A DNA stretch of 64,000 nucleotides from Neorhizobium galegae. Lineage in GTDB: Bacteria > Pseudomonadota > Alphaproteobacteria > Rhizobiales > Rhizobiaceae. The translations under genes were made by a program, and so were the position numbers. Location of the stretch: NCBI RefSeq assembly GCF_021391675.1, contig NZ_CP090095.1:4005001-4069000 (forward strand), read 5' to 3'. The first letter of the stretch is position 1. Every line of letters starts with the position of its first letter. This document shows, piece after piece, positions 37,816 through 48,015 of this stretch. The notes under the pieces are model-generated. The model made no database searches. It was not told the origin of the DNA and saw only the letters and a program-made list of their open reading frames with translations.

Positions 37816-39272
37816 CCTCTGCCGCCCACGATCCGGTTCCGCAACCGGCAGAACGGGCGAGTGCCTTCCGTGGGGCGCTCGCCGGTCTTTCGCTCTCGAT
37901 GTTGCTCTCTTCGCTCGGCACCAGCGTCGCCAATGTCGGCCTGCCGACATTGGCGCAGGCGTTCGACGCCTCCTTCCAGCAGGTCCAATGGGTGGTCCTT
38001 GCCTATCTTCTCGCAATCACCACACTGATCGTCAGCGTCGGGCGGCTTGGCGACATTTCGGGACGTCGGCGGCTCCTGCTCGCCGGGATTACCCTTTTCA
38101 CGGTGGCCTCGATCGCCTGCGGGATTGCTCCGACGCTGGGTATCCTGATCGCCGCAAGAGCCGCACAAGGTCTCGGAGCCGCCGCCATGATGGCGCTCAC
38201 CATGACTTTTGTCGCTGACATATTTCCAAAGACACGCACCGGCGCGGCCATGGGATTGCTCGGAACCATGTCGGCAATCGGCACCGCGCTCGGCCCTTCC
38301 CTGGGCGGCCTGCTGATCGCCGGCGCCGGCTGGCGGGCGATCTTCCTGATCAACGTGCCTTTGGGCCTGCTGGCGCTCCTCCTTGCCTTTCGCTACCTGC
38401 CTGCCGATCTTCGCCGCGAAAGACCGGACCAAAGACCGGGCTTCGACGTCTCTGGCACGCTGCTGCTTGCCCTGGTGCTTGCAGCTTATGCACTCGCCAT
38501 GACGATCGGCCGCGGCAATCCTGGTCCAGTCAACGCCGCCCTGCTGCTGCTGGCTGCCGTCGGAGCCGGCCTGTTTGTTCTTGTCGAAGCGAAAGCGACG
38601 TCACCCCTGATCCGACTATCGATGTTGCGCAATCCGGCCTTGAGCACGGGGTTGATAACCAGTGCGCTTGTCTCGGCGGTGATGATGTCGACGCTGGTGG
38701 TCGGGCCGTTCTATCTTTCGCGTTCGCTCGGTCTCGACGCGGCTTTCGTCGGGCTCGTCATGTCGATCGGCCCGATTGTTTCCACATTCAGCGGCGTGCC
38801 GGCCGGCCGGCTCGTTGACCGCATGGGCGCGGGGACGGCGGCCGTCATCGGTCTCGTCGGAATGGTGGCCGGCTCGCTTGCCCTCACCCTGCTTCCCGGA
38901 ACGTTCGGCATTGGCGGTTACGTCGCCGCCATCGCGGTGCTGACGCCCGGCTATCAACTGTTCCAGGCAGCCAACAATACCGCGGTCATGGCGGACGTCG
39001 GCGCGCAGCAGCGCGGCGTCGTTTCCGGCCTGCTCAATCTGTCGCGCAATCTCGGCCTCATCACCGGCGCTTCGCTGATGGGCGCGGTGTTCGCAATGGC
39101 CTCGGGAACGGGCGATGTCGCGACGGCACCTCCCGAAGCCGTGGCCGCCGGCATGTCGTTCACCTTTGCAATTGCCGTGGGGATGACTGCCGTCGCACTC
39201 GCGATTGCGGCCCTTCACCACGTTGTTCCGGCGATCCGCAAGCTTTTGGCCGGGTCTTCCAGGGAGCCTTGA
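37812..39272 (+). CDS. MFS drug exporter, DHA2 (EmrB/QacA) family
   Basis: 486 residues with about 14 predicted membrane segments. MFS motif A-like GRLGDISGRRRLLLAG (about 77-92) and motif C-like GTALGPSLGGLLIAGAGWRAIF (about 156-177) are present. DHA2 pumps export drugs or metabolites with protons. It is translationally coupled to DUF2798 and divergent from a LysR regulator. The start ATG at 37812 overlaps the DUF2798 stop; a longer frame beginning at 37524 is not supported. Confidence 0.93.
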   Translation: MTSAAHDPVPQPAERASAFRGALAGLSLSMLLSSLGTSVANVGLPTLAQAFDASFQQVQWVVLAYLLAITTLIVSVGRLGDISGRRRLLLAGITLFTVASIACGIAPTLGILIAARAAQGLGAAAMMALTMTFVADIFPKTRTGAAMGLLGTMSAIGTALGPSLGGLLIAGAGWRAIFLINVPLGLLALLLAFRYLPADLRRERPDQRPGFDVSGTLLLALVLAAYALAMTIGRGNPGPVNAALLLLAAVGAGLFVLVEAKATSPLIRLSMLRNPALSTGLITSALVSAVMMSTLVVGPFYLSRSLGLDAAFVGLVMSIGPIVSTFSGVPAGRLVDRMGAGTAAVIGLVGMVAGSLALTLLPGTFGIGGYVAAIAVLTPGYQLFQAANNTAVMADVGAQQRGVVSGLLNLSRNLGLITGASLMGAVFAMASGTGDVATAPPEAVAAGMSFTFAIAVGMTAVALAIAALHHVVPAIRKLLAGSSREP

Positions 39273-39374
39273 AGTTCGCAGTTCGTGAAGCCATCGACGC
39301 CCGGGCGAACCCTTTCTTAACCCTGCTGTGGCAACACTTTTGCCCATTGTTCCCGTCGTCGTTACGAGTATTGC

Positions 39375-40796
39375 GTGCCCATCATGGCGGTTATCGAAAC
39401 AGCGGAAAGATTGCTTCCGCCTGGTCTTAGGACCCGGCTGGCACCGCTGACCCGCAAGCTCGAATCGATCCTCACCGACGACGACGAGACAGCCCGCGCC
39501 CAGCGTCGAGCGCTGACCGCCTTCGTGATCCGTGTTGCAAGCGCGGCCATCGCCTTCGTGTCGCAGATCGTGCTCGCTCGCCTGATGGGCGAATTCGAAT
39601 ACGGCATCTTCGCATTCGTCTGGGTTCTGGTCGTGCTCGCCGGCAATCTCTCCTGCCTCGGCTTCCACACGTCCGTCATCCGCTTCCTGCACCAGCACAA
39701 GGCACGCGACGAGGTGGCGACCGTGCGCGGGCTCAATCTCGCCGTCCGTCTGGTGGCGCTCATCTCGGCAAGCACGGTGGCCGGCCTCGGCTTCCTGTTC
39801 CTGCATGTCTACGGCCACACGGTCGAGGCCTATTACCTCGTGCCGGTGTCACTGGCCTTCTTCACCATACCGATGATCGCGCTCGGAGACGTGCTCGACG
39901 GCACCGCGCGCTCGAACGGCTGGACGGTGACGGCGCTCTCGCCCACCTACCTGATCCGCCCGACCCTGATCCTCGCCTTTATGCTGGCCGCCCTCTGGTT
40001 CGGGGCGCCGCATACCGCCGTCACCGCCATGGAGGCGGCGCTTGCCGCAACCTATGTCACGACGCTCCTGCAGCTGCTGCGCCTGACGCTGCGCCTGCGC
40101 CGGCTCTACGGCCCGGGCCCGATGCAGTTCGAGATCGGCGCCTGGTTCCGTTATTCGCTGCCGCTCTTCCTCGTCGACGGCATCGGCTTCCTGCTGACCA
40201 ATGCCGACGTGGTCGTCGTCGGCCTCTACCTGCCGCCGGACCAGGTCGGCATCTATTACGCTGCTGCAAAGACGATCGTGCTGGTGCAGTTCGTCTACTT
40301 CTCGATCAAGGCTGCCGCCGGACCCCGCTTCTCCGCCATCATGGCGGAGAACGACATGACGGCGCTCGCCTCCTTTGCCGGACAGACCGCACGCTGGAGT
40401 TTTTGGCCGTCGCTTGCCGTCGGGCTCATGGCGCTGGCATCCGGCGAACTGCTCCTGTCGCTGTTCGGCAGCGCGTTTACGGCCGGGTACTGGCTGATGG
40501 CGATCCTGTTTTGCGGCATCCTCGCCAAATCCATGGTCGGCCCCGGCGAGGTGCTGCTCAGCATGGCCGGTCGCCAGAAGCTCTGCGTCCTGCTTTACGC
40601 CGTGACGCTGTTGGCGAGCATCGCTCTCAACATCGCGCTGATCCCCCGCTTCGGCCTGACCGGGGCCGCGATGGCGACGGCGGCGGCGATGATGATCGAG
40701 GCAATCCTGCTGCATATCGCAGTCCGCCGCACGCTCGGCATCGTGCTCTTTGCCTTTGCCGATCCGACGCCCTCTGCTCCTTCAAAGGCTTCCTGA
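39375..40796 (+). CDS. Polysaccharide flippase (Wzx/MATE-like)
   Basis: 473 residues with 12-14 hydrophobic segments and the usual LARLMGEFEYGIFAFVWVLV opening of oligosaccharide flippases. Its neighbour is a GNAT/FemAB-like protein 2 bases downstream, and together they suggest assembly of an exopolysaccharide or glycolipid. No glycosyltransferases lie nearby. The start may be GTG 39375 or ATG 39384; neither has a strong ribosome site. Confidence 0.9.
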   Translation: MPIMAVIETAERLLPPGLRTRLAPLTRKLESILTDDDETARAQRRALTAFVIRVASAAIAFVSQIVLARLMGEFEYGIFAFVWVLVVLAGNLSCLGFHTSVIRFLHQHKARDEVATVRGLNLAVRLVALISASTVAGLGFLFLHVYGHTVEAYYLVPVSLAFFTIPMIALGDVLDGTARSNGWTVTALSPTYLIRPTLILAFMLAALWFGAPHTAVTAMEAALAATYVTTLLQLLRLTLRLRRLYGPGPMQFEIGAWFRYSLPLFLVDGIGFLLTNADVVVVGLYLPPDQVGIYYAAAKTIVLVQFVYFSIKAAAGPRFSAIMAENDMTALASFAGQTARWSFWPSLAVGLMALASGELLLSLFGSAFTAGYWLMAILFCGILAKSMVGPGEVLLSMAGRQKLCVLLYAVTLLASIALNIALIPRFGLTGAAMATAAAMMIEAILLHIAVRRTLGIVLFAFADPTPSAPSKAS

Positions 40797-40798
40797 CC

Positions 40799-42076
40799 AT
40801 GGCGCAACCTCCATTCAGCAGCGAATTCGAGGGCAATGGCGGCGGCCGGATGAGCATGCTCCAGACGCTCCGCGCCGAGCGGCCGGATGCCGACACCCAT
40901 CTCCAGGTCGGCCGGCCGGGCCGCGAGCTCTGCCTTTATCCCGCCGCGTTCGGCTACGACCTGCAGGAAGAACTCGAATTCCTCTCCAACCGTGCGCTGG
41001 AGCCGAACATCTTCTTTTCGGCCCGGCTGCTCGCCCCCGCCATGCCGCGGGTCGAGGACAAGCAGGTCCGCCTGGCGCTGATCCGCGACGAGACCGGCAC
41101 GCGCAGCCGCATGCGGCTGCTGATGCCGTTCACGGTCGAAAAGCCAGGCTTTTCCGTCGGCGCCTCGATCATCCGCGCCTGGGCCAACCCCTTCGGGCCG
41201 ATCGGCACGCCGCTCGTCGACGCGGAAGATTCAGCCGAGACGATCGACAACCTTTTCGAGGCGCTCAGCATGCGCGAAGCCCGCCTCCCCTCCGTGCTGG
41301 TCATGCCGGACGTCAGGCTCTCCGGTCCGTTCGCGCAGCTCGCCAAGGCCGTCGCGATCGGCCGCAACCTGCCGGTCACCGTCACCGATCCCCAACAGCG
41401 GCCGATGCTGGAAAGCCTGCTCGACGGCGAGGCCTATCTCAAGCACGCGATCTCGTCGCATCACTACCGCGAAATGCGCCGCATCTGGCGCAAGCTCGGC
41501 AACAAGGGCTCGCTCAGCTATTCGGTTGCCCGCCAGCCGGAAGAAATCCGCCTGCGGATGGAGGAATTCCTCGCACTCGAAGCCCAAGGCTGGAAGGGCC
41601 GCAAACGCTCGGCCCTGATCAACGACCGCTACCGCGCCGCCTTCGCCCGCGAGGCAATCACCAACCTGGCGGAAGTCGATGCGGTCCGCATCCACACCAT
41701 CGATTTCGACGGCCGCGCGATCGCTTCGCTCATCGTCTTCATCATGGCCGGCGAGGCCTATACGTGGAAGACAGCCTACGACGAAAGCTTTTCCCAGTTC
41801 TCGCCCGGCAAGCTGCTGATGGTGAAGCTGACCGAATGGCATCTCGACGACGCCAATATCATGCGCACCGACAGCTGCGCGGTTCCCGATCACCCGATCA
41901 TGAGCCGTTTCTGGGAAGAGCGCGAGGAGATGGGGACGCTGGTGATCGGCCTGAGGCAGAACGGCGACCGCGATGTGCGCCAGGTGGCAGCCCAGCTCCA
42001 CCTCTACCGCAACACCCGCAACATGGCCCGCATGCTCCGGGAAAAGATCATGTCGCTCGCCGGCCGTTCGGAATAA
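40799..42076 (+). CDS. GNAT/FemAB-like acyltransferase (CelD-type domain)
   Basis: 425 residues. The C-terminal half has the duplicated-GNAT style of proteins linked to extracellular polysaccharide: HYREMRRIWRKLGNKG, FLALEAQGWKGRKRSAL (about 260-277), SLIVFIMAGEAYTWKTAYDE and FSPGKLLMVKLTEWHLDD. It starts 2 bases after the flippase stop and should be co-expressed with it. An acyl group on a surface glycan is the likely product, by inference. Confidence 0.88.
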   Translation: MAQPPFSSEFEGNGGGRMSMLQTLRAERPDADTHLQVGRPGRELCLYPAAFGYDLQEELEFLSNRALEPNIFFSARLLAPAMPRVEDKQVRLALIRDETGTRSRMRLLMPFTVEKPGFSVGASIIRAWANPFGPIGTPLVDAEDSAETIDNLFEALSMREARLPSVLVMPDVRLSGPFAQLAKAVAIGRNLPVTVTDPQQRPMLESLLDGEAYLKHAISSHHYREMRRIWRKLGNKGSLSYSVARQPEEIRLRMEEFLALEAQGWKGRKRSALINDRYRAAFAREAITNLAEVDAVRIHTIDFDGRAIASLIVFIMAGEAYTWKTAYDESFSQFSPGKLLMVKLTEWHLDDANIMRTDSCAVPDHPIMSRFWEEREEMGTLVIGLRQNGDRDVRQVAAQLHLYRNTRNMARMLREKIMSLAGRSE

Positions 42077-43516
42077 TCACTCCGGAATGATCACTCGGCG
42101 GCCGCCTTGTCCCGCAGCAGCCGGCGGATGACCTTGCCGCTGGTCGTCAGCGGAATATCGTCGACGAAGGCGACCTCGCGCGGATATTCGTGCATCGACA
42201 GCCGCGTCTTCACCCAGTCGCTGACTTCCGCCGCAAGCTCGTCGCTGGGAAGATAGCCTGGTGCCAGCGCGATATAGGCCTTGACGATCTCGGTGCGGAT
42301 CGGGTCCGGCTTGCCGACCACGGCCGCCAGCCGCACCGCCGGATGGCCGGTCAGGCAGTCCTCGATCTCGCTCGGCCCGATGCGGTAACCGGACGAGGTG
42401 ATGACGTCGTCATCCCGCCCGATGAACTCCACATAACCGTCGCGATCTTGGCGGCCGAGATCGCCGGTGATCAGCCAGTCGCCGACGAATTTTGCTTCCG
42501 TCGCAGCCTCGTCGTTCCAGTAGCCGAGAAACATCACCGGATCCGGACGGCGGATGGCGATCTGCCCCATCTTGCCGGCCGGCAGCTCGATGCCCTTGCC
42601 GTCGACCACCGCCACGTGATGGCCGGGCACCGCCCGCCCGATCGCCCCGCCGCGCGACACGCCGAGATTGGCGGCCGAGGACAGCACGAAATTGCACTCG
42701 GTCTGGCCGTAGAATTCGTTGACCGTCAGCCCCAATGCCGCCTTCGCCCAGTCATAGGTCTCGCGGCCGAGCGCCTCGCCGGCCGAGGCGATCGTCCGCA
42801 ACTTGAGATCGTATTTTTCAAGCGGCTTTTCGACCGACTTCAGGAGCCGGAGCGCCGTCGGCGGAATGAAGGCATTGCGCACATCCATCTCGCTCATGAT
42901 CCGGAAAGCCATGTCCGCATCGAATTTCTGGGCCGGCGAGGAGACGACCGGAATGCCGAGCATCAGCGCCGGCAGCAGCACGTTGAGCAGGCCGCCTGCC
43001 CAGGCCCAGTCCGACGGCGTCCAGATCCTGTCGCCTTCCTGCGGCGCGAATTCATGCGCCAGCTGAAAACCCGGAATGTGGCCGGCCAGCACCCGGTGAC
43101 CGTGCAGCGCCGCCTTCGGCGGGCCGGTCGTGCCGGAGGTGAAGATCATCAGCGCCGGATCGTTAGGCCCCATCGAAAACCTCGAAAACGGGGGGATGGG
43201 GGGGAATAAGCGCGTGGAGCCCCAGAAGGCCCGCTATCGACAACCTCGAACACGGGCGGATGGGCGGCAATCAGCGCGTCGAGCCCCAGAAGGCCCCCCC
43301 GGCGGGGGGCGCCTCGCCGGTGACGATGACATGCCGCAACTCCGGCAGCTTTTCGCGCAGATCCGCCAGCCGCGACAGACCGAAGGGGTTGGTGACGATC
43401 GCCGTCGCGCCCGATGCCTTCAGCTAAGGTATTCGAGCGCTTCCGCCCCGAACAGGAGCGCCAGCGGCAGGGCGATGCCGCCCATTTTGTAGATCGCCAC
43501 ATGCGCGATCCCCGTC

Positions 43517-44146
<630 letters not shown>

Positions 44147-44159
44147 ACGGGGCACCACA

Positions 44160-45267
44160 TCACTTTCCGGCCTTTGATTTCCTTGTGCTATTTTGAATTT
44201 TCCCCGCACTCGGATTTAGGTGCGGGGAAAGTTCGATCTCAATTTGTTCTGCAACCAGCTTCGACGCCTTGATCCCGAGACGCTTGCGGTCCGCCTGCTT
44301 CGTGTAGGTTTCTGCTTGCCTGGAGGTCGCCCAGCCATATTGCGCCATCAATTCATGGGAGGTGGCGCCGGCATTGGCGGCCAGTGTTGCCGATAATTTT
44401 CGGACGCCATGGGCGCTCTTGCTCACGCCCGCCTTGGTGCAATGTTTGCGGAACCAGTTTCCGAATGATTCGGTGGTGAAGGGCCGACCGTTTTCGCCAA
44501 CGATAAACGCGAGATCGCCGGTCTTCGTCTCAGCTATGGCCTTCATAAGCCTTGCGGGAAACTCGACGGTTATTTCCGCGCCGGTCTTCTTTCGTCCTCA
44601 TAGAGAACGTGTTCCCGGTCATGTGTTGGCGTCCGGCCTTGACGATGTCTGAGCGGCGCAGTCCAGAGCAAAGCAGCAGTTCGAACGCCAGGCGCTGCGT
44701 TGTGCCCTCTTTCCACTTCCTGCAGAACTTGTTCACGTCCTCGGCAGTCCAGGGCTCAAAACCATCCGACTTGTATGCGACGTTCTCGACGCCATGCGTC
44801 GGATCAAAGAGGCATATGTCATTCTTGACGCCCCACTCGAATAGACCTCGCAGAGCTTTCAGCAGCGCGTTGGCCTGCGCCGGCGTGCCGACACGGGCGT
44901 CGAGGGCGGCCTCTATATCCTTCTTCGAGATGTCTCCGAAGAAGGCATCATCAGCGTTTCTCAGCATTTGGAGGAAAAGATTCCCCCTCGCCCGCCGGGT
45001 CGAAACCGACAGAGCCGCCCACTTGCGGCTCTCCATGTATCGCTCAACCAACCACTTCAGTGATCGGCTATCGGCAGTCTGCCGGCGTTCCACTATAGGG
45101 GTTCCCGCAACCGCCGCCTTGTAGGCTGCCTGAAACTCTTCAGTCCCAGGTTCGCCGCGCAGGCGGGTACGCGGTCCCTTGCCAACGCGATAGTAGAAGA
45201 CCCACGTTTGGTGTCGGGTCTTCTCTTTGATCACGTTGAGGGGCAACTTGCGCGGCATGAGTTCCAT
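44160..45267 (-). pseudogene. int: Phage tyrosine recombinase (integrase), frame broken near 44590
   Basis: The N-terminal part (from ATG 45267, to about 44590) holds the SAM-like core-binding domain and the first catalytic Arg in LLCSGLRRSDIVK. The C-terminal part, in another frame (44160-44590), holds the second box HGVRKLSAT (His and Arg) and the nucleophile Tyr in QAETYTKQAD. Removing one A from an AAA run (minus strand, near 44591) joins them as ...TKKTGAEITVEFPARLMKAI... giving about 369 residues with the full R-HxxR-Y set. So this is either a sequencing slip or a recently inactivated integrase. It is the last gene of the leftward operon, next to the presumed attachment site, as expected. 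TTG 45270 and ATG 45258 are alternative starts. Confidence 0.88.
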
Positions 45268-45443
45268 CAAAGCCGAACTCCACCTCTAGGCGCAAGCGGA
45301 TTCCGTTCGGGCTGCGCTGGTGGGGCCGGAGAAACCCGGATGGTCCTGCCGCCTTCAACGATCTCGACCGTCACATTCTTCGCATTCGCCACGTCGGCCA
45401 TCCGATCAAGGTCGGACTTTTTGACGATCGCCGTTGCGGTCAT
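45267..45443 (-). CDS. Small protein upstream of the integrase
   Basis: 58 residues, beginning TATAIVKKSDLDRMADVA and ending with VSPAPPAQPERNPLAPRG. The TGA overlaps the integrase ATG (TGATG) and the start overlaps the stop of the upstream gene by four bases, so it is embedded in a chain of coupled genes. The size, basic N-terminal helix and position suggest an excisionase or regulator of integration, a weak inference. It carries a Ser-Pro-Ala-Pro linker like its neighbours. Confidence 0.65.
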   Translation of the reverse strand: MTATAIVKKSDLDRMADVANAKNVTVEIVEGGRTIRVSPAPPAQPERNPLAPRGGVRL

Positions 45444-46915
45444 GGCTGGTCGCCTTTCGATTGGGGCGGGAGATTCAGTGCCTCCCGCTTCTGCTCTGGT
45501 GTTCCGTGCAGGAGCATGACAGCGGCCATTTGATCCGCGGTCGCCTTCGACCCATGCGCAGGGTTGAAAGCCTCCACATCCGTCGAGGGTGAAGTGGTTG
45601 CAGCCGCTCCCAGAATGGGTTCATATGCACCGGGGGTACTATGTCTTTTTTGCTCGTCTTCGCCGTTGTTTGCGCTGTGTACATCATGCTCTTTTCGCGT
45701 GAAGGTCGCGGTTGCCTCGGACGCATCCTTATGGTGGTCGGCCTCATTGCGATCGCACTGGTATTCGGACTTTGGGCGCTCATGGCAGCGTAACTGGTCC
45801 ACCACATCGGGAGCGGGCGGGCTGAACAGAGGTTGCAAAATCTCGCGCAGGACTTCTGGATTAGGCACGCCGTCCCAGTCCAGAAGCTTGTCGCGGATCT
45901 GGTCGATCGCCTCATCCGTCAGAACATGAGACGAAACCACATTTGGTGGGGGCGATGGCGAGAACCCGGATCGAATACTGGAGTTATGGTCCATTGGCTC
46001 TATGGAGGCCGCATGCCTAGGTACTACTTCCATGTCCGAGAGGGCGGTGTCCTCGGGAAAGATCCTAAGGGAACTAAGTTTGCCAACCTCGACGACGCCT
46101 ACAATTATGCCGTCAAGGCCGCGCGGGAGGTAATTGCGGAGGTGGGTCTGGCCAACGACGTTATTGACGTGACCCGTTTCGAAATCACCGCCGAGGACGG
46201 GACTGTGCTTCGGGAGGTGCTGTTCCGATCCGCAGTTCAGCTCGACTAGTCCGCCCGGTTGTTTCTCGGGGGCTGGCGCCACAATGGAGGCCGGGAACGT
46301 GTCGCGGAAGGTCCTTGCGGATTTGATCTCGGCGAAGTGCAGCGTGATCGAGTTCCCGCCATCATGGACAGAAAAAACATCCGGCGGCAAATTCGGTTGG
46401 GGCGCTGGTGATAGAGCCTGATGATTGCGGAACGCTACCGCGAGCGCTCGCAGCTCCTCGGCCATCGTGTTGCCGCAGGTGCCTTCGTCCATCTTGCTGC
46501 AGTTGAAGGCGTTGGTGTCCCACTCGACATCGCCATGATCGCAACCCGGCTCGCAGTCGACGAGATCGGCGGCCTGGTCGAGTAGATCGATGTTGCCCGG
46601 AACGCATGCGTCGCCAAGATGATAGGCAATCTCCCGGATTTTCCGGTCTTCTTCCCATGTCGCATTCTGTCGGGCGCGAAGACGCTCCCGAAATTCGTGG
46701 ATCTGGGACGGAAGCTCGCCGATGGCCTTTTCGCCGATCGCACGGTTTCGATTGTGGTTGTTGTCCAGAAGCCAGCGAAGCGTATCGGCAGCATCAGGAT
46801 ATCCGCCAAGCCAGTGATATGCATCGGCAGCTTCGGCCTTCATGCGCAGATGGGACCGTTGATCGGCGAAAGCCTGCGGGTAGAGTTTTTCGGCAATCCA
46901 GCTTCGCATGGTCAT
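45440..46915 (-). CDS. Mosaic early-operon ORF of 491 codons, partly antisense to other genes
   Basis: The N-terminal third looks genuinely coding: MRSWIAEKLYPQAFADQ, then helices and a Cys cluster (DCEPGCDHGD and NCSKMDEGTCGN, about 117-148). A Pro linker (SPAPQPN) and the module VFSVHDGGNSITLHFAEI follow. Residues of about 222-300 are the exact antisense of a DUF6894 gene (46013-46249) and about 374-424 are antisense to a small membrane protein (45641-45793); these parts look unlike real protein. Between them the module LTDEAIDQIRDKLLDWDG is again protein-like. The reading frame stays open throughout, so a fusion product is possible. It is coupled at both ends to its neighbours (ATGA overlaps). 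Modular early-left proteins joined by Pro-rich linkers are known in lambdoid phages (Ea22-like). Confidence 0.55.
   Translation of the reverse strand: MTMRSWIAEKLYPQAFADQRSHLRMKAEAADAYHWLGGYPDAADTLRWLLDNNHNRNRAIGEKAIGELPSQIHEFRERLRARQNATWEEDRKIREIAYHLGDACVPGNIDLLDQAADLVDCEPGCDHGDVEWDTNAFNCSKMDEGTCGNTMAEELRALAVAFRNHQALSPAPQPNLPPDVFSVHDGGNSITLHFAEIKSARTFRDTFPASIVAPAPEKQPGGLVELNCGSEQHLPKHSPVLGGDFETGHVNNVVGQTHLRNYLPRGLDGIIVGVVEVGKLSSLRIFPEDTALSDMEVVPRHAASIEPMDHNSSIRSGFSPSPPPNVVSSHVLTDEAIDQIRDKLLDWDGVPNPEVLREILQPLFSPPAPDVVDQLRCHERPKSEYQCDRNEADHHKDASEATATFTRKEHDVHSANNGEDEQKRHSTPGAYEPILGAAATTSPSTDVEAFNPAHGSKATADQMAAVMLLHGTPEQKREALNLPPQSKGDQP
45641..45793 (+). CDS. Small two-helix membrane protein, antisense within the mosaic ORF
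   Basis: 50 residues: helix 1 SFLLVFAVVCAVYIMLF, a short basic loop SREGRGCLGR, and helix 2 ILMVVGLIAIALVFGLWALM. Two clean membrane spans with a positive loop are unlikely by chance, and the antisense frame over the same bases is oddly rich in His, Asp, Glu and Lys. The upstream GGGGG is a weak ribosome site. The gene ends 13 bases before a Pro-linker repeat. Function unknown. Confidence 0.55.
   Translation: MSFLLVFAVVCAVYIMLFSREGRGCLGRILMVVGLIAIALVFGLWALMAA
46013..46249 (+). CDS. DUF6894 family protein, antisense within the mosaic ORF
   Basis: 78 residues starting MPRYYFHVREGG, with GTKFANLDDAYNYAVKAARE in the middle. This is the DUF6894 pattern (YYFHV, then an Asp-rich turn, then an Ala-rich helix) widespread in Rhizobiales. 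The start has GGAGG four bases upstream (46004-46008). It sits, reversed, exactly between two Pro-linker repeats (45942-45961 and 46262-46282) of the leftward operon, like a cassette inserted in opposite orientation. Function unknown; probably a lysogenic (moron-like) gene. Confidence 0.85.
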   Translation: MPRYYFHVREGGVLGKDPKGTKFANLDDAYNYAVKAAREVIAEVGLANDVIDVTRFEITAEDGTVLREVLFRSAVQLD

Positions 46916-48015
46916 CGGCCGGCCTCCGGCGCGGTGACGGCAAGGGCGCGGCGAAGATCTTCAACGTAGACGAACATCGTCTTATGGTGTGGGTGCGCTG
47001 CTTCGAGGGCGGCTTGCAATCTAGCGATCGCTTCCCGATCTTCACCAGCCATATTGGTTTCGGGCGCTGGCGAGTGCGAAGCATGGTTGATGCCTCGTCC
47101 GCAGAAGAGGCAACCGTTGTCGCCGGGCTCATAAGCGTGGAGAGCCAGACTCGTTTCCGGCGGCGGGGTGACAATCGGATAGTCTTCGCCTGCCTCGTTC
47201 TCGCCCACCATGGCCGTGCCGTGGCTCTTGTTGACACAGTCGCAATAGAGAACGGAGCCAGAGCAGCAGTGTGCGTAGGCTACCGTGACCCTCGGTTGGG
47301 GCCCTGGTGACACCTGCATGGCGTCGTGGATCATGTATCCGATGACCTCAGCCATAGCCGGGGGATTGCTGTCGCCAAGAGCCTCTATGGCTTCTCGACG
47401 TTCCAGCACGTCTTCGGAGCGCCAAGTATCCAGATCGAAAGCGGGGATGGTATCCGGGTTCCAATCACCTCGGGCAGCTGCTGCCCTCTTGGCGCGGTCA
47501 ATCGCGGATGGTCCCGCCTGCCAGGCGATCTCCAGTCTCGGCAGGCTGGTGCAGGCAATAAGGTACACTCGCCGCCTTGGATATGGCGCACCAACGTCTT
47601 CAGCGCCGAAGACAAATCGGGCGACGTGGTAGCCAGATCGCGAAAGCTGTCGATTGACCTGGGCTTCCCACGCCGCGTTGCCGGGCGGCTGCTCCACGAC
47701 AATCCATTCTGCTCCGGCGTCGATCCCGGCGCATAACATGTAGGGCCAGAGAGAATGCCCGTCGCGGTATCCGTGGATAGCGGCAGCAACGCTGGTTCGC
47801 TGGCAGGGAGGCCCGCCGAAGACGACGTCAGCTTCGATGACAGGAAGGGTGCGGACATCGTCATATACGGGAACTCCGTGGTGCATGTTTTCGAGAACGC
47901 GGCGGCGACGCTCGTTGGCTTCGCATAGAGCGACCAACTGGAAATCGATCGAGGCGCGCTGCAGACCGATCGAGTGGAAGCCGACGCAGGAGAAGAGATC
48001 GAGGACGCGGATCAT
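46912..48015 (-). CDS. DNA (cytosine-5) methyltransferase with modular C-terminal tail
   Basis: 367 residues. Motif I VLDLFSCVGFHSIGL (about 4-18, altered from the usual DLFAGIGG), motif IV GGPPCQRTSVA with the catalytic Cys (about 68-78), motif VI as EQPPGN instead of ENV, motif VIII RRRVYLIA and motif X DSNPPAMAEVIGYMI (about 213-228) fit a short phage C5 enzyme. After residue 235 come modules separated by Pro linkers (SPGPQPR, TPPPETS, SPAPETN), one with a C-x2-C-x5-H-x2-H pattern (CLFCGRGINHASH). The start overlaps the gene upstream by four bases. It could protect phage DNA from restriction; activity is uncertain given the altered motifs. Confidence 0.85.
   Translation of the reverse strand: MIRVLDLFSCVGFHSIGLQRASIDFQLVALCEANERRRRVLENMHHGVPVYDDVRTLPVIEADVVFGGPPCQRTSVAAAIHGYRDGHSLWPYMLCAGIDAGAEWIVVEQPPGNAAWEAQVNRQLSRSGYHVARFVFGAEDVGAPYPRRRVYLIACTSLPRLEIAWQAGPSAIDRAKRAAAARGDWNPDTIPAFDLDTWRSEDVLERREAIEALGDSNPPAMAEVIGYMIHDAMQVSPGPQPRVTVAYAHCCSGSVLYCDCVNKSHGTAMVGENEAGEDYPIVTPPPETSLALHAYEPGDNGCLFCGRGINHASHSPAPETNMAGEDREAIARLQAALEAAHPHHKTMFVYVEDLRRALAVTAPEAGR

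Noticed and set aside
46606..47310. Plus-strand ORF across the methyltransferase tail and mosaic gene
   Set aside because: No ribosome site or family features, and it crosses two coupled minus-strand genes; unlike the DUF6894 frame it shows no recognisable protein.
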